Positions 1 through 9,237 are shown, counted from the first letter of the stretch. The stretch is 43,942 nucleotides of DNA from Pseudanabaena sp. lw0831 (GCF_016584665.1 NZ_BBJB01000045.1:1-43942); one strand, 5' to 3'. Numbers and translations: made by a program. The notes: a model not told the origin generated them from the letters alone.

Positions 1-104
1 CCGCCACTCATCTTTTGGGTTTTATGTCCTAAGCAAAACTTACATTGCTATAGAAACTCCTGAAAGCATGACTACACTTTCGAGAATTTAGATGAGAACA
101 AAAC

Positions 105-149
105 CAAAAAAGAGAGTGGCGGAACTTCGCGCTACCACTCTTTTTTTTT
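105..149 (-). terminator. Terminator hairpin downstream of the deacetylase gene
   Basis: An imperfect stem (AAAAAAGAGAGTGG against CCACTC plus a T run) lies about 60 nt past the stop of the minus-strand deacetylase gene. Read on the minus strand, the stem runs into a T-rich stretch, as in a rho-independent terminator. Confidence 0.6.
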
Positions 150-209
150 GATTTTGCTGACAAGAGCTAGGTATATCAAATCCCATGCAGATGCGGTAAG
201 AGCATCAAG

Positions 210-2075
210 CTATGGATTTAAGCTCACTGGGCAATTGGGCTTTTCAGCAGTTTCTACAGGAGCAGGATCGGGTGGTAAAAGTGCCACAATATGTGGGACA
301 GGGCGTGGTTCGTAAGCCATGACTGACTTGCCGCGATAGGCCAGCGATGCACTTGCGCCAGAGTCAAGCATGACTACATCTCGCAACCCAGCTTTCGCCA
401 AGATTTTACCTAAGCCGACGGAATCGATCATTTCCATGGTTACGCCGATTGTCGGTCTACCAGAGCGATCGATCCCCCAAAAAGCGCGATCTCGACTTGC
501 ATCAAAGCCATAAAGCTTCCCGAATGATTCTGCTGATTGTGGTTTACCATCGCGGACTAGCCAACCTGCGGCAACAAAGGCATCAGTGACATCTGCTAAT
601 TCCGCTCTTACAGCTTCTAGAGAAGTGTGCTTAGCGGCATTAAAGGGGATGAATTTGACTGTCGTAGGGCTAATCAAAACCAGAGGACGACCATTGAGAA
701 GGGGATTTTCGCCTTTATTCCCAGTATTAAAAACGCCTGCATAGCTAGAAAACTGGCTCATCACGGGGCCAATCATCGTATTGCCATCAATGCGTTCGAG
801 AGAGAAAAAACCACCATCAACCGCCGCGATCGCATTGGGAGTCATGGTAAGAATCTCAGCAACCTGAGCACGTTTATCAGCATGAGTTGTGACAGCGCGA
901 CCGCCATGTACAAGAGTAAGTGGCAATCCATCAATAGTAACTGTGCGCTTCTCTACAGGAGTAGTAAAATTGACGACTCCATTACTTACTGGAGGCAAAA
1001 GTGAAACTTGACTTGCAGAAGTTCCTCCAGAAGCTTGCTCGATCGCTTCACTAAAACGTGATTGCCCAAAACGCATGATTGCAAGTAAATCTTCTGATTC
1101 GTTAGCAGAGCGCTCTTGACGTGGATCGAGGCTCATTGCTAAGGCTGCTTTGTACCCAGCTTTTTTGATTTTATCTCTAGCTCTATCTGTAAAATCTCCT
1201 TCAGGATAAGTAAAGTAATCGATGGGAATTCCCAATTCCTTTTCAAGAACTTTTTTCGATTCCGTTACTTCTTTTTCGATGTCTTTCTCGCTAAGATCCT
1301 TTAAATTGAGATGATTTACTGTATGGGAAGCAACAGTGATCAAACCACTTTTTTGCATCTCCCGCAGTTGATCCCAAGTTGCTTTGGGCTTCTGTCCAGC
1401 AGTGCCGACAAACCGAGTATGGACAGACCATACCGCAGGATAGTTATATTTTTTGAGCAATGGAAATGCGTATTTGTACTGTCCGACATAGTTATCATCG
1501 AAGGTGAGCAATACAGGTTTTTCTGGCAATTGCGCACCAGTACGCAGATGGTTAACCATGCGATCCATCGTAATTGGTGTATATCCACCTTCTTGGATCA
1601 TTTGAAAATGTTTTTCGAGATCTTCAGGTGTGACATCCCAATCTACGTCTTTTACCGCCGTGATGTCGTGATACATGACGATCGGGATTTTGGCAGCACG
1701 AGCGCGATCGCTGATTTGGGGGAATGGGGCGGGGGTAAAACTAGCGATCAGATCGGCATTAATACTGCTGCTCAGGCTTGATAAAACAGGTAATGGGTCA
1801 TTAGCGATCGCATTGATCGATCTGACCTGATAGAGCGATGCTGTCACCGACTCCAATGCATTGTATTGACAAAAGGCTCGCGAGTCATTATTCGCGACAG
1901 GATTAGCAGGGATTAAAGCTGATTCATTAGTGGCTGTGGCTACCTCCGTAGAGGATGTTCGGGTGACAAATCGTGAGGCGATCGCTGCGCCCATGCCAGT
2001 ACCGAGGACTGCTAATCCCAGCACGATCCAGATCGTGTTCATGCTGCTGCTATTTTTGCCGTTGCCCCTGCTCAT
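210..2075 (-). CDS. Membrane-anchored polysaccharide deacetylase fused to phosphodiester glycosidase domain
   Basis: This 621-residue protein has an N-terminal membrane anchor (about residues 13-33). A NodB-type polysaccharide deacetylase domain (about 130-310) follows, with the metal/base motif TFDD and the histidine motif SHTVNH. The C-terminal half (about 360-605) matches the phosphodiester glycosidase (NAGPA-like, exopolysaccharide-associated) family, with AVDGGFF and the glycine-rich LDSGASASLAYRGK near the end. It probably acts outside the membrane on N-acetylated surface polysaccharide or peptidoglycan-linked glycan; the substrate cannot be read from sequence. The ATG at 2075 has a weak ribosome site, and an ATG at 2042 just before the anchor is an alternative start. 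Each domain is a known family. The fusion suggests two successive activities on the same glycan, which is inference. Confidence 0.85.
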   Translation of the reverse strand: MSRGNGKNSSSMNTIWIVLGLAVLGTGMGAAIASRFVTRTSSTEVATATNESALIPANPVANNDSRAFCQYNALESVTASLYQVRSINAIANDPLPVLSSLSSSINADLIASFTPAPFPQISDRARAAKIPIVMYHDITAVKDVDWDVTPEDLEKHFQMIQEGGYTPITMDRMVNHLRTGAQLPEKPVLLTFDDNYVGQYKYAFPLLKKYNYPAVWSVHTRFVGTAGQKPKATWDQLREMQKSGLITVASHTVNHLNLKDLSEKDIEKEVTESKKVLEKELGIPIDYFTYPEGDFTDRARDKIKKAGYKAALAMSLDPRQERSANESEDLLAIMRFGQSRFSEAIEQASGGTSASQVSLLPPVSNGVVNFTTPVEKRTVTIDGLPLTLVHGGRAVTTHADKRAQVAEILTMTPNAIAAVDGGFFSLERIDGNTMIGPVMSQFSSYAGVFNTGNKGENPLLNGRPLVLISPTTVKFIPFNAAKHTSLEAVRAELADVTDAFVAAGWLVRDGKPQSAESFGKLYGFDASRDRAFWGIDRSGRPTIGVTMEMIDSVGLGKILAKAGLRDVVMLDSGASASLAYRGKSVMAYEPRPVPHIVALLPPDPAPVETAEKPNCPVSLNP

Positions 2076-2164
2076 AAAGATTTATAAATTTTGTGATATT
2101 ACTAGCGCCTATTTAATCAGAGAGCCATCATGTGCACAAGTACCTAGGGTGCATTGAAGCAGCC

Positions 2165-2205
2165 CACAAAGAAAAGGCGGCGCTTCGCGCCGCCTTTTCT
2201 TTGTG
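2165..2205. terminator. Perfect 18-bp hairpin between ydcF-like and deacetylase genes
   Basis: Stem CACAAAGAAAAGGCGGCG pairs perfectly with its complement around a CTTCG tip. It lies directly after the stop of the minus-strand YdcF-like gene, so it may terminate that transcript. It belongs to the hairpin family repeated across the window. Confidence 0.6.
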
Positions 2206-2207
2206 AA

Positions 2208-3047
2208 TTAAGCCCATCCTGCTAATTGATAAACAAGTAAGCCAATGTACTCTTTGATGGCATTGGTGGTATTTCTGAGCGCATCCACACTAGGCAATAA
2301 ATCTAGTATCAAGGCGAAGCCTTTGTTGTTCTCATTTTGCACCGACAAAAAGTCAGTTGGGACAGCAATAGTCTCAAAGCCGACTTTCCGAAATATTTCC
2401 ATCGATCGTGGCATATGCAGAGCCGATGTTACGAGCAATATTTTATTGATCCCCTTTTTAACAAGGATTTCTTTTGTATTAATCGCGTTATCGCGAGTAT
2501 TAAAAGATTGTGATTCTTGGATAATGGCACTAGGAGGCACGCCCATAAATTCCGCGATCGCAGCCATGTCCTCGGACTCAGGGTTACCCCCATCGCCTAG
2601 CCATTCGGCTCTACCACCAGTGACAATCACTAAGGGAGCTTTACCCTGCTTATAGAGCCACGAGCTATACAAAATGCGATCGCCAGCTTCATTAACCTCA
2701 TACCAAGGTCGCGGTGCTATGCGCGGTCTAGTACCGCCACCCAAGACCACGATTGCCTCAGCTTTGGGGATCTCACCGTTTGGCAGATATTGCCATTCCA
2801 GCGATCGCACTAACCCCTTAGAAAAAATTTCATTGCTGCTTAGCAATAAAATTACTAGTGCGAGGCTTATTAGGGTTGAGGCAAAACGATTTTTTTTAAA
2901 TAAGCTGATTAATTTACTAGAGTTACTAGTATTGCGCGATCGCTTGGATCGCCACAGCAAAATCACTAAGGCGATCGTAATTAATACACTCGATAACCCA
3001 AGCGGATAAAGAAACAGAGGCAAAAGTTTCGATAAAAAAAGCGACAC
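2208..3047 (-). CDS. YdcF/ElyC-like DUF218 membrane protein
   Basis: The protein has 279 residues and two N-terminal membrane segments (about 9-31 and 55-70). They are followed by a DUF218 domain with AIVVLGGGTRPR, VIVTGG, ESQSFNTRDNA and LLVTSALHMPRSMEIF, the standard blocks of the YdcF/SanA/ElyC family. Members are linked to envelope integrity and polyprenyl-phosphate carrier metabolism in enterobacteria; the biochemical activity is not settled. The start is a GTG at 3047 with no clear ribosome site. It lies upstream of the deacetylase gene on the same strand but is separated by a strong hairpin, so cotranscription is uncertain. Confidence 0.85.
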   Translation of the reverse strand: MSLFLSKLLPLFLYPLGLSSVLITIALVILLWRSKRSRNTSNSSKLISLFKKNRFASTLISLALVILLLSSNEIFSKGLVRSLEWQYLPNGEIPKAEAIVVLGGGTRPRIAPRPWYEVNEAGDRILYSSWLYKQGKAPLVIVTGGRAEWLGDGGNPESEDMAAIAEFMGVPPSAIIQESQSFNTRDNAINTKEILVKKGINKILLVTSALHMPRSMEIFRKVGFETIAVPTDFLSVQNENNKGFALILDLLPSVDALRNTTNAIKEYIGLLVYQLAGWA

Positions 3048-3081
3048 GGTTTTAAAGACTATTATTTTTAGTAATTCTGTA

Positions 3082-3178
3082 CTATAGCAATCCTAAATTA
3101 TTATCTATGTATATCGCGTTTGTAGAAGAGCGCATCCAAAGGATTCGCTCTTCTACAAACTACTTAGGATTGACATAG
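3082..3178. repeat. Nested inverted repeat, MITE-like
   Basis: The outer arms CTATAGCAATCCTAA (3082-3096) and TTAGGATTGACATAG (3164-3178) are near-complements. Inside is a perfect 15-bp stem (3118-3132 with 3146-3160) whose loop itself pairs (ATCC/GGAT). The layered palindrome resembles a small non-coding mobile element. Confidence 0.6.
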
Positions 3179-3212
3179 CATAAGCTGTTTTTGAGTCAGC
3201 TAAATGACTTAG

Positions 3213-3310
3213 CTACTCCCTTCCCAGTGAAGAATTAGTGGTGCGCGGCAAAGCCGCGCACCACTAATTCTTCACTTTACAATGTCTATTCTTTCGCTGG
3301 GAAGGGAGTA
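3213..3310. repeat. Nested inverted repeat with perfect 23-bp inner stem
   Basis: The outer arms TACTCCCTTCCCAG (3214-3227) and CTGGGAAGGGAGTA (3297-3310) are exact complements. The inner stem is 23 bp and perfect (3227-3249 with 3253-3275), closed by the 3-nt loop AAA between GC pairs. It sits upstream of the chemotaxis operon, so it is not a simple 3'-end terminator. Confidence 0.65.
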
Positions 3311-3536
3311 TCATGATTGAGAATCGAAAACCTTGTTAACTTGTTAACTTGTTCTCTAATCAATAAGCACTTTGGTTTAACATTGATGGTATTATAGCCC
3401 GATAAATATCTAAGGGAAGAATTAGGTCAACTTTAGTTAAAAAATTAGTGCATTACCCAATGCACACTAACAATGCCCTAATTTTAAATGGGGGGGAGTT
3501 CGCTCAGAATCTAGACTTAATCAATTGAGAATAATT

Positions 3537-4832
3537 ATGATGAGTGCTGACATAGATTTAGATGAAGTATCTAAAGAGCAGAAAGAATCGGCTAAGCAAT
3601 TATTAAAGAGTCTAGAGTTAAGTAGATCTGGATGTGTATATGTTATTCGCGATCGCATTCGTTGGTCGTTTTACATTGAGCGCGGAAAACTGGTCTATGC
3701 TTCGCACTCATTAGATAGTTTTGAAAGATTAGAACGACATCTGCGGATGTTAAGTCGAGAAGTCCCTGCCTTGGATGACAAATTGCGATCGCAGCTTCGG
3801 CTCATGTTTGACGATCCTTCTCCAGATAATGCTAAGTACAAAGTTACTAGCGAAATTCTCTGTGTTGAATATCTTGCAATTTTGTGGCTAGTTAATGAAA
3901 ACCATCTGTCTAAACCTATGGCGGGTAAATTGGTTGCACGGATTATCCAAGAAGTTGTCGAAGCATTTCTCTGCTTGCCAGATGGGAAGTTTGGGGGTTC
4001 CTATTACGAGCATTTCTTAAAAGAAACCTATTGCAGTTTATCGATTGATCGGATTTTAGAAGTAGTTATAAAGCGCCTCCAAGCATGGTACAAACTTGGC
4101 CCGACGATTATCTCACCCTACCAATGTCCTTATCTAGTCAGCCAGGCAAATGCGGAAACCCGCATGTCACATGAAACTGTGCAACGACTTGGACGAATTT
4201 TACGTGGTTTTAACTTTTGTCAATTGGGTGCATTACTAGCCAAAGATCCCCTAGCGATCGCTAAGCAACTTAGTCCCCTAATTAGTGATGGTTCGATTCT
4301 ATTAAGAGATCCCTTGCCTCCTTTTAATATGTTGCCCCCTACCTATTACCTAGCGCCCGCAGAAGAGCAAGAAAATATCGAAAAACTTTCAGAGACTTTT
4401 ATGGATGACTCTAGCTCAGGTGAAGATGAATCTAGCATTTCGCAGATTTTTACAAGGCAGGCATCAAAAACTTGGAAGATCGTCTGTATCGATGATAGTG
4501 AGTCAATGCTCAGTATTATTAGCAGCTACTTAGGAAATGAAGATTTTCAAGTTACACTAATTCAAGACTCCATGAAAGCGTTATTAAAAATCACTTCGAT
4601 TCGTCCTGATTTAATCTTGCTAGACATCGGAATGCCCAATGTTGATGGTTATCAACTTTGTTCTTTAATTCGTAAATCTTCGATTTTAAAAGAGATTCCC
4701 ATTGTGATGGTGACAGGCAATAAAGGATTAATTGATCGTGCCCGCGCAAGGATCGCAGGAGCGACGGATTATTTGACCAAACCCTTTGTCCAAAATGATT
4801 TGCTAAAAATGATCATGCGTCATCTCATGTGA
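3537..4832 (+). CDS. PatA/PixG-family response regulator (PATAN-REC)
   Basis: This 431-residue protein has an N-terminal PatA-type (DUF4388-like) region over about 1-270, an acidic linker, and a C-terminal receiver domain (about 312-430). The receiver shows the acidic pair CIDDSE, phosphoacceptor D363 in LLDIGMPNVDGY, the T of MVTGN and the K of YLTKPF. It is the usual first gene of cyanobacterial pix/pil/hmp-type chemotaxis operons and probably acts downstream of the CheA hybrid on the type IV pilus machinery. I chose the ATG at 3537; a TTG at 3525 and an ATG at 3540 are in frame. Its own hairpin terminator follows, so the downstream genes may use a separate promoter. Confidence 0.88.
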   Translation: MMSADIDLDEVSKEQKESAKQLLKSLELSRSGCVYVIRDRIRWSFYIERGKLVYASHSLDSFERLERHLRMLSREVPALDDKLRSQLRLMFDDPSPDNAKYKVTSEILCVEYLAILWLVNENHLSKPMAGKLVARIIQEVVEAFLCLPDGKFGGSYYEHFLKETYCSLSIDRILEVVIKRLQAWYKLGPTIISPYQCPYLVSQANAETRMSHETVQRLGRILRGFNFCQLGALLAKDPLAIAKQLSPLISDGSILLRDPLPPFNMLPPTYYLAPAEEQENIEKLSETFMDDSSSGEDESSISQIFTRQASKTWKIVCIDDSESMLSIISSYLGNEDFQVTLIQDSMKALLKITSIRPDLILLDIGMPNVDGYQLCSLIRKSSILKEIPIVMVTGNKGLIDRARARIAGATDYLTKPFVQNDLLKMIMRHLM

Positions 4833-4840
4833 ACATTAAC

Positions 4841-4892
4841 ACATTAAATTTGTGGATATTTACAGAAATAATCACAAATTTAATGTTTTTTA
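4841..4892 (+). terminator. Terminator after the PatA-like gene
   Basis: ACATTAAATTTGTG (4841-4854) pairs with CACAAATTTAATGT (4873-4886) and is followed by a T run. It begins 8 nt after the stop, fitting a partial terminator between the PatA-like gene and the rest of the chemotaxis operon. Confidence 0.6.
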
Positions 4893-5069
4893 GCATTGGA
4901 TGAGTTAAGCAACTCGGATCTAAAAACACATTGCTTTTATATGGTATCTTTATATTTTATTAAGAATTACCATCTCGGACAAAAATTAGGATGAGCGCCA
5001 AAAGCTAAATCCTATTCGTAAAATCCTTAGTTAGCAATTAAAGAAAACAAGATTTAGTGAGCACGCATT

Positions 5070-5429
5070 ATGACGACAGTACTTGTAGTTGAAGATACTG
5101 CTTCTGAGCAGGATTTGATTGTTAGTTATTTAGTGGAAAGTGGTTACAACGTAATCAGTGCGACTAATGGACAAGAAGCTCTCAAAAAAATCGAAGGGAG
5201 AAGGCCTGATGTCGTAGTTACTGATTTGGTGATGCCAGGAATGAGCGGATTAGAGCTATGCCGCAGTCTGAAAAAAAATAGTGAGACAAAAGATGTGCCA
5301 ATTGTAGCCTGTACTTCTAAAAATCAAGAGCTTGATAAGTTATGGGGTATGAAACAAGGAATTGATGTCTACGTTACTAAGCCTTTCACCCGTGAAGATA
5401 TCTTACGAGCCGTTCGTTCTGTAGCCTAG
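5070..5429 (+). CDS. CheY-like response regulator, PilH/PixH type (copy 1)
   Basis: A single receiver domain of 119 residues with VVEDT, phosphoacceptor D52 in VTDLVMPGMSG, the T of ACTSK and K in YVTKPF. It has no output domain, so it should act as a diffusible phospho-receiver for the CheA hybrid encoded downstream. It is one of two tandem copies; the block DLVMPGMSGLE and the WGMKQG segment are shared with the next gene. It follows the PatA-like gene after 237 nt and precedes copy 2 by 59 nt. Confidence 0.92.
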   Translation: MTTVLVVEDTASEQDLIVSYLVESGYNVISATNGQEALKKIEGRRPDVVVTDLVMPGMSGLELCRSLKKNSETKDVPIVACTSKNQELDKLWGMKQGIDVYVTKPFTREDILRAVRSVA

Positions 5430-5488
5430 ATCGCTAAGCTCTGATTGTCATGCTCAATTAGTTTCCATATAGATTAGGAGATAAGAGA

Positions 5489-5854
5489 TTGATTACAGTA
5501 TTGGTAGTAGAAGATACGTCTTCGGAACGTGAATTGATTTGCGATTATTTACGTCAGGGTGGATATTCAGTCGTAAGCGCTTGCGATGGCAAGGAAGGCT
5601 TAGAAAAGTTTGAGTCGGTTAAGCCGAATATTGTCGTTACCGATCTGGTAATGCCTGGGATGAGCGGGTTGGAGATGTGTCGGGCGATCAAAAAGGTGGC
5701 GACAGCAAAAGTGCCTGTGATTGCTTGTACTTCCAAAGATCAAGATCTCGATCGCATGTGGGGGATGAAGCAAGGTGTGGATGTTTATCTCACCAAGCCA
5801 TTTACCAAAGACGATATCTTGCAGGCTGTGCGATCGCTGGCGGTTGGAGGATGA
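5489..5854 (+). CDS. CheY-like response regulator, PilH/PixH type (copy 2)
   Basis: A receiver-only protein of 121 residues, clearly a tandem duplicate of the preceding gene. It has phosphoacceptor D52 in VTDLVMPGMSG, ACTSK and YLTKPF, and divergent helix surfaces. The start is a TTG at 5489, supported by a strong AGGAG about 8 nt upstream and by alignment with copy 1 from residue 1. Its stop lies 1 nt before the ATG of the CheW-like gene, so the two are probably translationally coupled. Two receivers for one CheA suggest divided roles such as signal and phosphate sink; this is inference. Confidence 0.92.
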   Translation: MITVLVVEDTSSERELICDYLRQGGYSVVSACDGKEGLEKFESVKPNIVVTDLVMPGMSGLEMCRAIKKVATAKVPVIACTSKDQDLDRMWGMKQGVDVYLTKPFTKDDILQAVRSLAVGG

Positions 5855-5855
5855 A

Positions 5856-6368
5856 ATGGTTGATTTGATGATCGAGTTGCAGGAGGAGAAGACACAGGCG
5901 ATCGCAGGCTTGCCCTATTTAAGCTTGCAGCTAGGTCTCAATGTGACTGTCGCTGTACAATTAAAATTTGCGCGCGAAACCTTGGTATTAGCTACTGATC
6001 GCTTTACGCAAATGCCCAATGTTCATCCTTGTCTGATGGGGCTAGTTGAGCATCGCAGCAACGTTTTTTGGGTGCTGGACTTACCTCAACTATTAGGTTT
6101 TACCCCGATTGATTCGACCGCGATCGAGATACATATCGCGATCTTGCAAATTGGCGGCGCATTTATTGGTCTAGGGGTTTATCGGGTGGGGAGGGTGGTG
6201 CGATTTACCGAGCCTGAGATCGTATCGCCCCTAGAATTACCGAAGGCTAAGACTCCAATTGAGCTTGTGCCTTTTCTGCGCGGTTGGGTCATTCAGTCAG
6301 AAGATGTTAACGGCAATCTGTATGTGTTAGACCCCGAAGCGATCGCTCGTCATAACTTTACCGTCTAG
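5856..6368 (+). CDS. CheW-like adaptor, PilI/PixI type
   Basis: This 170-residue CheW-domain protein would couple the MCPs to the CheA hybrid. Features include an N-terminal beta-strand block (LVLATDRFTQMPNVHPCLMG), the CheW core NVFWVLDLPQLLG, and VGRVVRFTEPE. I set the start at the ATG at 5856, which has GGAGG 5 nt upstream inside the end of the CheY gene. A longer in-frame reading from 5775 would overlap that gene by 80 nt and has no support. Order and spacing place it in the chemotaxis operon. Whether it is the functional PixI or PilI equivalent cannot be decided from sequence alone. Confidence 0.85.
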   Translation: MVDLMIELQEEKTQAIAGLPYLSLQLGLNVTVAVQLKFARETLVLATDRFTQMPNVHPCLMGLVEHRSNVFWVLDLPQLLGFTPIDSTAIEIHIAILQIGGAFIGLGVYRVGRVVRFTEPEIVSPLELPKAKTPIELVPFLRGWVIQSEDVNGNLYVLDPEAIARHNFTV

Positions 6369-6369
6369 A

Positions 6370-6391
6370 TTTCAACTTTCAACTTTCAACT
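6370..6391. repeat. Short heptamer tandem repeat TTTCAAC x3
   Basis: Three copies of TTTCAAC lie between the CheW-like and MCP genes, about 30 nt before the MCP start. This resembles the short tandemly repeated repetitive (STRR) sequences known in cyanobacteria. Confidence 0.6.
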
Positions 6392-6420
6392 TTTTACTGG
6401 AAAAAACGGAGTTTTAAATC

Positions 6421-9237
6421 ATGGTTCTTGATTCACGTTCTCGTACTGATAGCTCTGAATCCATAGATGGTAATGGGACAGAGCCTTCTAGCAATGGCAG
6501 CCATACCAATACAAATAGGATTAATCCGACTAACTCTACTCCTGCAAATCCTGCGAACAAGAAAAAGTCAATCGGGCAATGGTGGCAAGCTTTAGGTTTA
6601 CGAACTAAGACCGCAGTTATATCGGTGGCGGCGATCACGATTCCTTTGCTAGCTTTAGGAGGATTTACTTATTATTATGTTGGACAAAATATTGCTGAAT
6701 CTACCAAACAAAAAGATATCGAGGTTTCAAGTGAGTTAGCTCAGCGGCTTGCTTATTTTATGCGCGATCGCTATGGAGATATTCAAACTATTGCTCAACT
6801 GTCCTTTTTAACCAATACCAAAGTGCGGGAAGCATTACCGATCACTGAGCAGAAGGCAATTTTAGACACATATATCAAGAGCTATCTGGTCTATGACAGT
6901 ATCGCGGTCTATCGGTTGGATGGCAGCCTAATTGTCGATGTTAGCCCAGAACCACCACCTGCGAATATTTCTAAACGCGCTTACTTTCAGGAGGTTTTAA
7001 AGACCGACAAACCATATATCAGCCAACCCGAAGCATCTGTCGTTACAAAGAAGGTGAGTCTATTTATTGCCGCACCCGTGAAAGATGTGACAACGGGTAA
7101 AACCATTGCGGTAGTCCGTTCCAGAATGCAAGCATCTGCTCTTGATGAGGTATTTAAAGATTTTAGTGAAGGTGCACAAGAATATCATGTATCTGAATCT
7201 GACGGCAAATTTTTCTTGGCATCAGAGGCAAATAAAATTGGGCAAGATATAAAAACTGAGTTCCCTGAATTAAATTCGCTAATTGCCAGTCGTCAACGTG
7301 GTTCGGTGACAGCAAATGATCGAGCGGCTAATAGAGAGCAGTTTGCGGGATATTCACCATTGCCTAAGCTGGAAGGACTACCAGAACTAAAGTGGGATGC
7401 TGTAATTGCCATTGACACTGATATTGCGCTGAAACCTTTGCAGCAATTACTGTTGATCTTGTTGGCTGCGACTGGTGGTGTCGCTGTCTTAGCATCGGTA
7501 TTAGCGATCGCGATCGCCCAGCGTGCCACCAAACCAATCATCGACGCAACGCAAGCGGTGGTTGAACTTGGTAAAGGTAATCTCGAAACCCGACTTGCGG
7601 TAGAAGGCGAAGATGAAATGGCGCAACTGGGCGGCAACATCAACTTGATGGCCGAACAATTGCAGACATTCTTGGCTTTGCAAGAAGCTCAAACAAAGCG
7701 ATCGCAGATTATTGCAGAAATATCCCGATTGCGTAAAACTGAAGAACTTGAAGTGCCATTGTGCCGATTTTTAAATGAAATTTGCCAAGATTTAAAATGT
7801 GATCGGGTCGTAGTTTATCAATTTATCAACGACGATCTTGGGCGCAACCTTGGCGAGATCGTTGCCGAATCTGAAACTCACTCTAATCTCTCTAGTGCTA
7901 AGACTGCGGGATTGAGCGATCCTTGTATTCCTGATGAGCTAATTGAAGGATATAAGCAAGGACGAGTAGTCGCAACTCGCGATGTTTTTAATGCAGGATT
8001 TGCTCCTGCTCACCTCGACCTAATGCGGAAATTACAGATCAAATCTAATTTGGTAGTGCCTGTTCTGATTACGGGTAAGTTGGATAGTCTATTGATCGCG
8101 CACTCCTGTAGCCAAATGCGTGATTGGCAAGATTCAGAGATTCAGTTCATGCAAGACTATGCTAAGGACTTGGGACTTGCGCTTGGTGGAATAGCACTTA
8201 TACAACAAGAGCGCACTAATGCGTTAAAAGAACGTAACCGCAGTGAAACGATTCAACGCGAGTTAATTACATTACTATCGGACGTTGAAGGTGCGGTGAG
8301 TGGAGACTTGACTGTTCGCGCTCAAATCTCGGCTGGTGAAATTGGCATCGTTGCCGACTTTTTTAATGCGATCGTCGAAAGTTTGCGGGACGTTGTCCGC
8401 AAGGTAAAAGACACAACAGGGCTGGTAAGTACCTCCGTAAATACTAATAACGAAGCAATTCGTAAGCTTGCTCAAGAGTCAACCTTACAGACCAAACAAC
8501 TTGACGAAGCACTGACTTCCGTTGAACAAATGACCGATTCGATTCAACAGGTGGCAAGCAGTGCTCAGCAAGCGGCGACAGCTTCTAATACGGCGGCAAA
8601 TACAGCAAAAACTGGTAGCGTGGAAATCGAGCAGTCAGTACAAAGTATCTTGCAACTACGTCAAACTGTTGATGACACTGCGAAGAAAGTAAAACGACTT
8701 GGAGATGCATCGAAACAGATCTCGAAGGTAGTTGTACTAATCGATCAGATTGCCCTAAAGACCAACATGCTTGCACTAAATGCCAGTGTTGAAGCCGCGC
8801 GGGCGGGTGAAGAAGGTCGCAGCTTTGCGGTCGTTGCAGCAGAGGTCGGAGCCTTGGCTGCACAGTCAGCAACAGCAACTAAAGAAATTGCCCGCTTGGT
8901 TGAGAGTATTCAACAAGAAACTAGTGAAGTAGTTCAAGCGATGGAAGCCAGTACAGTGCAAGTGGTTGAAGGTACAAATCGAGTCGAAGATGCGCGTAAG
9001 AGTTTGAACCAAATTGTGATAGTTTCGCAGCAGGTAAATGAACTCTTTCAAACGATTTCGATTGCTACGACTTCACAGGTGCAAACTTCCCAATCAGTGC
9101 GATCGCTAATGGCTAAGCTCTCAACCCAGTCACAGATGTCTTCGGAAACCTCGCGAAATGTTGCGATCGCCTTACAAGAAACCGCAGATGTCACTAGTCA
9201 GTTACAAGAATCAGTCGAAACCTTTAAGGTCGAATAA
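6421..9237 (+). CDS. Methyl-accepting chemotaxis protein, Cache-HAMP-GAF-HAMP-signalling
   Basis: This 938-residue transducer has a polar N-terminal tail, a first membrane segment (about 64-88), an extracytoplasmic Cache-like sensor (about 90-340), a second membrane segment (about 344-368), a HAMP domain, a GAF domain (about 450-600), a HAMP-like repeat (SGDLTVRAQ) and an MCP signalling domain. The signalling hairpin tip is [20 protein letters not shown]. The GAF domain looks like a cyanobacteriochrome: it keeps C502 in SDPCIPDEL. At the canonical bilin-attachment position 28 residues later, however, it has Ala530-His531 instead of Cys-His. Light sensing by a canonical thioether-linked bilin is therefore unlikely. 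GGAG about 11 nt upstream supports the start. It is PixJ/PilJ-like in position, and the ligand is unknown. Confidence 0.9.
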   Translation: MVLDSRSRTDSSESIDGNGTEPSSNGSHTNTNRINPTNSTPANPANKKKSIGQWWQALGLRTKTAVISVAAITIPLLALGGFTYYYVGQNIAESTKQKDIEVSSELAQRLAYFMRDRYGDIQTIAQLSFLTNTKVREALPITEQKAILDTYIKSYLVYDSIAVYRLDGSLIVDVSPEPPPANISKRAYFQEVLKTDKPYISQPEASVVTKKVSLFIAAPVKDVTTGKTIAVVRSRMQASALDEVFKDFSEGAQEYHVSESDGKFFLASEANKIGQDIKTEFPELNSLIASRQRGSVTANDRAANREQFAGYSPLPKLEGLPELKWDAVIAIDTDIALKPLQQLLLILLAATGGVAVLASVLAIAIAQRATKPIIDATQAVVELGKGNLETRLAVEGEDEMAQLGGNINLMAEQLQTFLALQEAQTKRSQIIAEISRLRKTEELEVPLCRFLNEICQDLKCDRVVVYQFINDDLGRNLGEIVAESETHSNLSSAKTAGLSDPCIPDELIEGYKQGRVVATRDVFNAGFAPAHLDLMRKLQIKSNLVVPVLITGKLDSLLIAHSCSQMRDWQDSEIQFMQDYAKDLGLALGGIALIQQERTNALKERNRSETIQRELITLLSDVEGAVSGDLTVRAQISAGEIGIVADFFNAIVESLRDVVRKVKDTTGLVSTSVNTNNEAIRKLAQESTLQTKQLDEALTSVEQMTDSIQQVASSAQQAATASNTAANTAKTGSVEIEQSVQSILQLRQTVDDTAKKVKRLGDASKQISKVVVLIDQIALKTNMLALNASVEAARAGEEGRSFAVVAAEVGALAAQSATATKEIARLVESIQQETSEVVQAMEASTVQVVEGTNRVEDARKSLNQIVIVSQQVNELFQTISIATTSQVQTSQSVRSLMAKLSTQSQMSSETSRNVAIALQETADVTSQLQESVETFKVE

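Larger units (their letters stand above)
3048..3536. other. Intergenic region with two nested inverted-repeat elements
   Basis: No convincing gene lies in these 489 bases between the divergent YdcF-like and PatA-like genes. They hold two nested palindromic elements (3082-3178 and 3213-3310), an 8-bp tandem repeat (TTGTTAAC, about 3338-3355), and must contain the promoters of both flanking genes. I could not assign a convincing -10/-35 pair. Confidence 0.7.

Noticed and set aside
1-104. A gene in the first 100 bases
   Set aside because: No open frame with a start or family match. The first 26 bases (CCGCCACTCATC...) could be the right arm of a hairpin cut by the window edge, but this cannot be checked.
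1311-1781. A 156-residue plus-strand frame opposite the deacetylase domain
   Set aside because: The minus-strand frame has intact NodB motifs; the plus frame has none and no ribosome site.
5775-5855. An upstream extension of the CheW-like gene
   Set aside because: It runs inside the conserved end of the CheY gene; the GGAGG-preceded ATG at 5856 is better.
6421-9237. Naming the first MCP PixJ
   Set aside because: The canonical bilin cysteine is missing and a Cache sensor is present, so a photoreceptor name is not justified.
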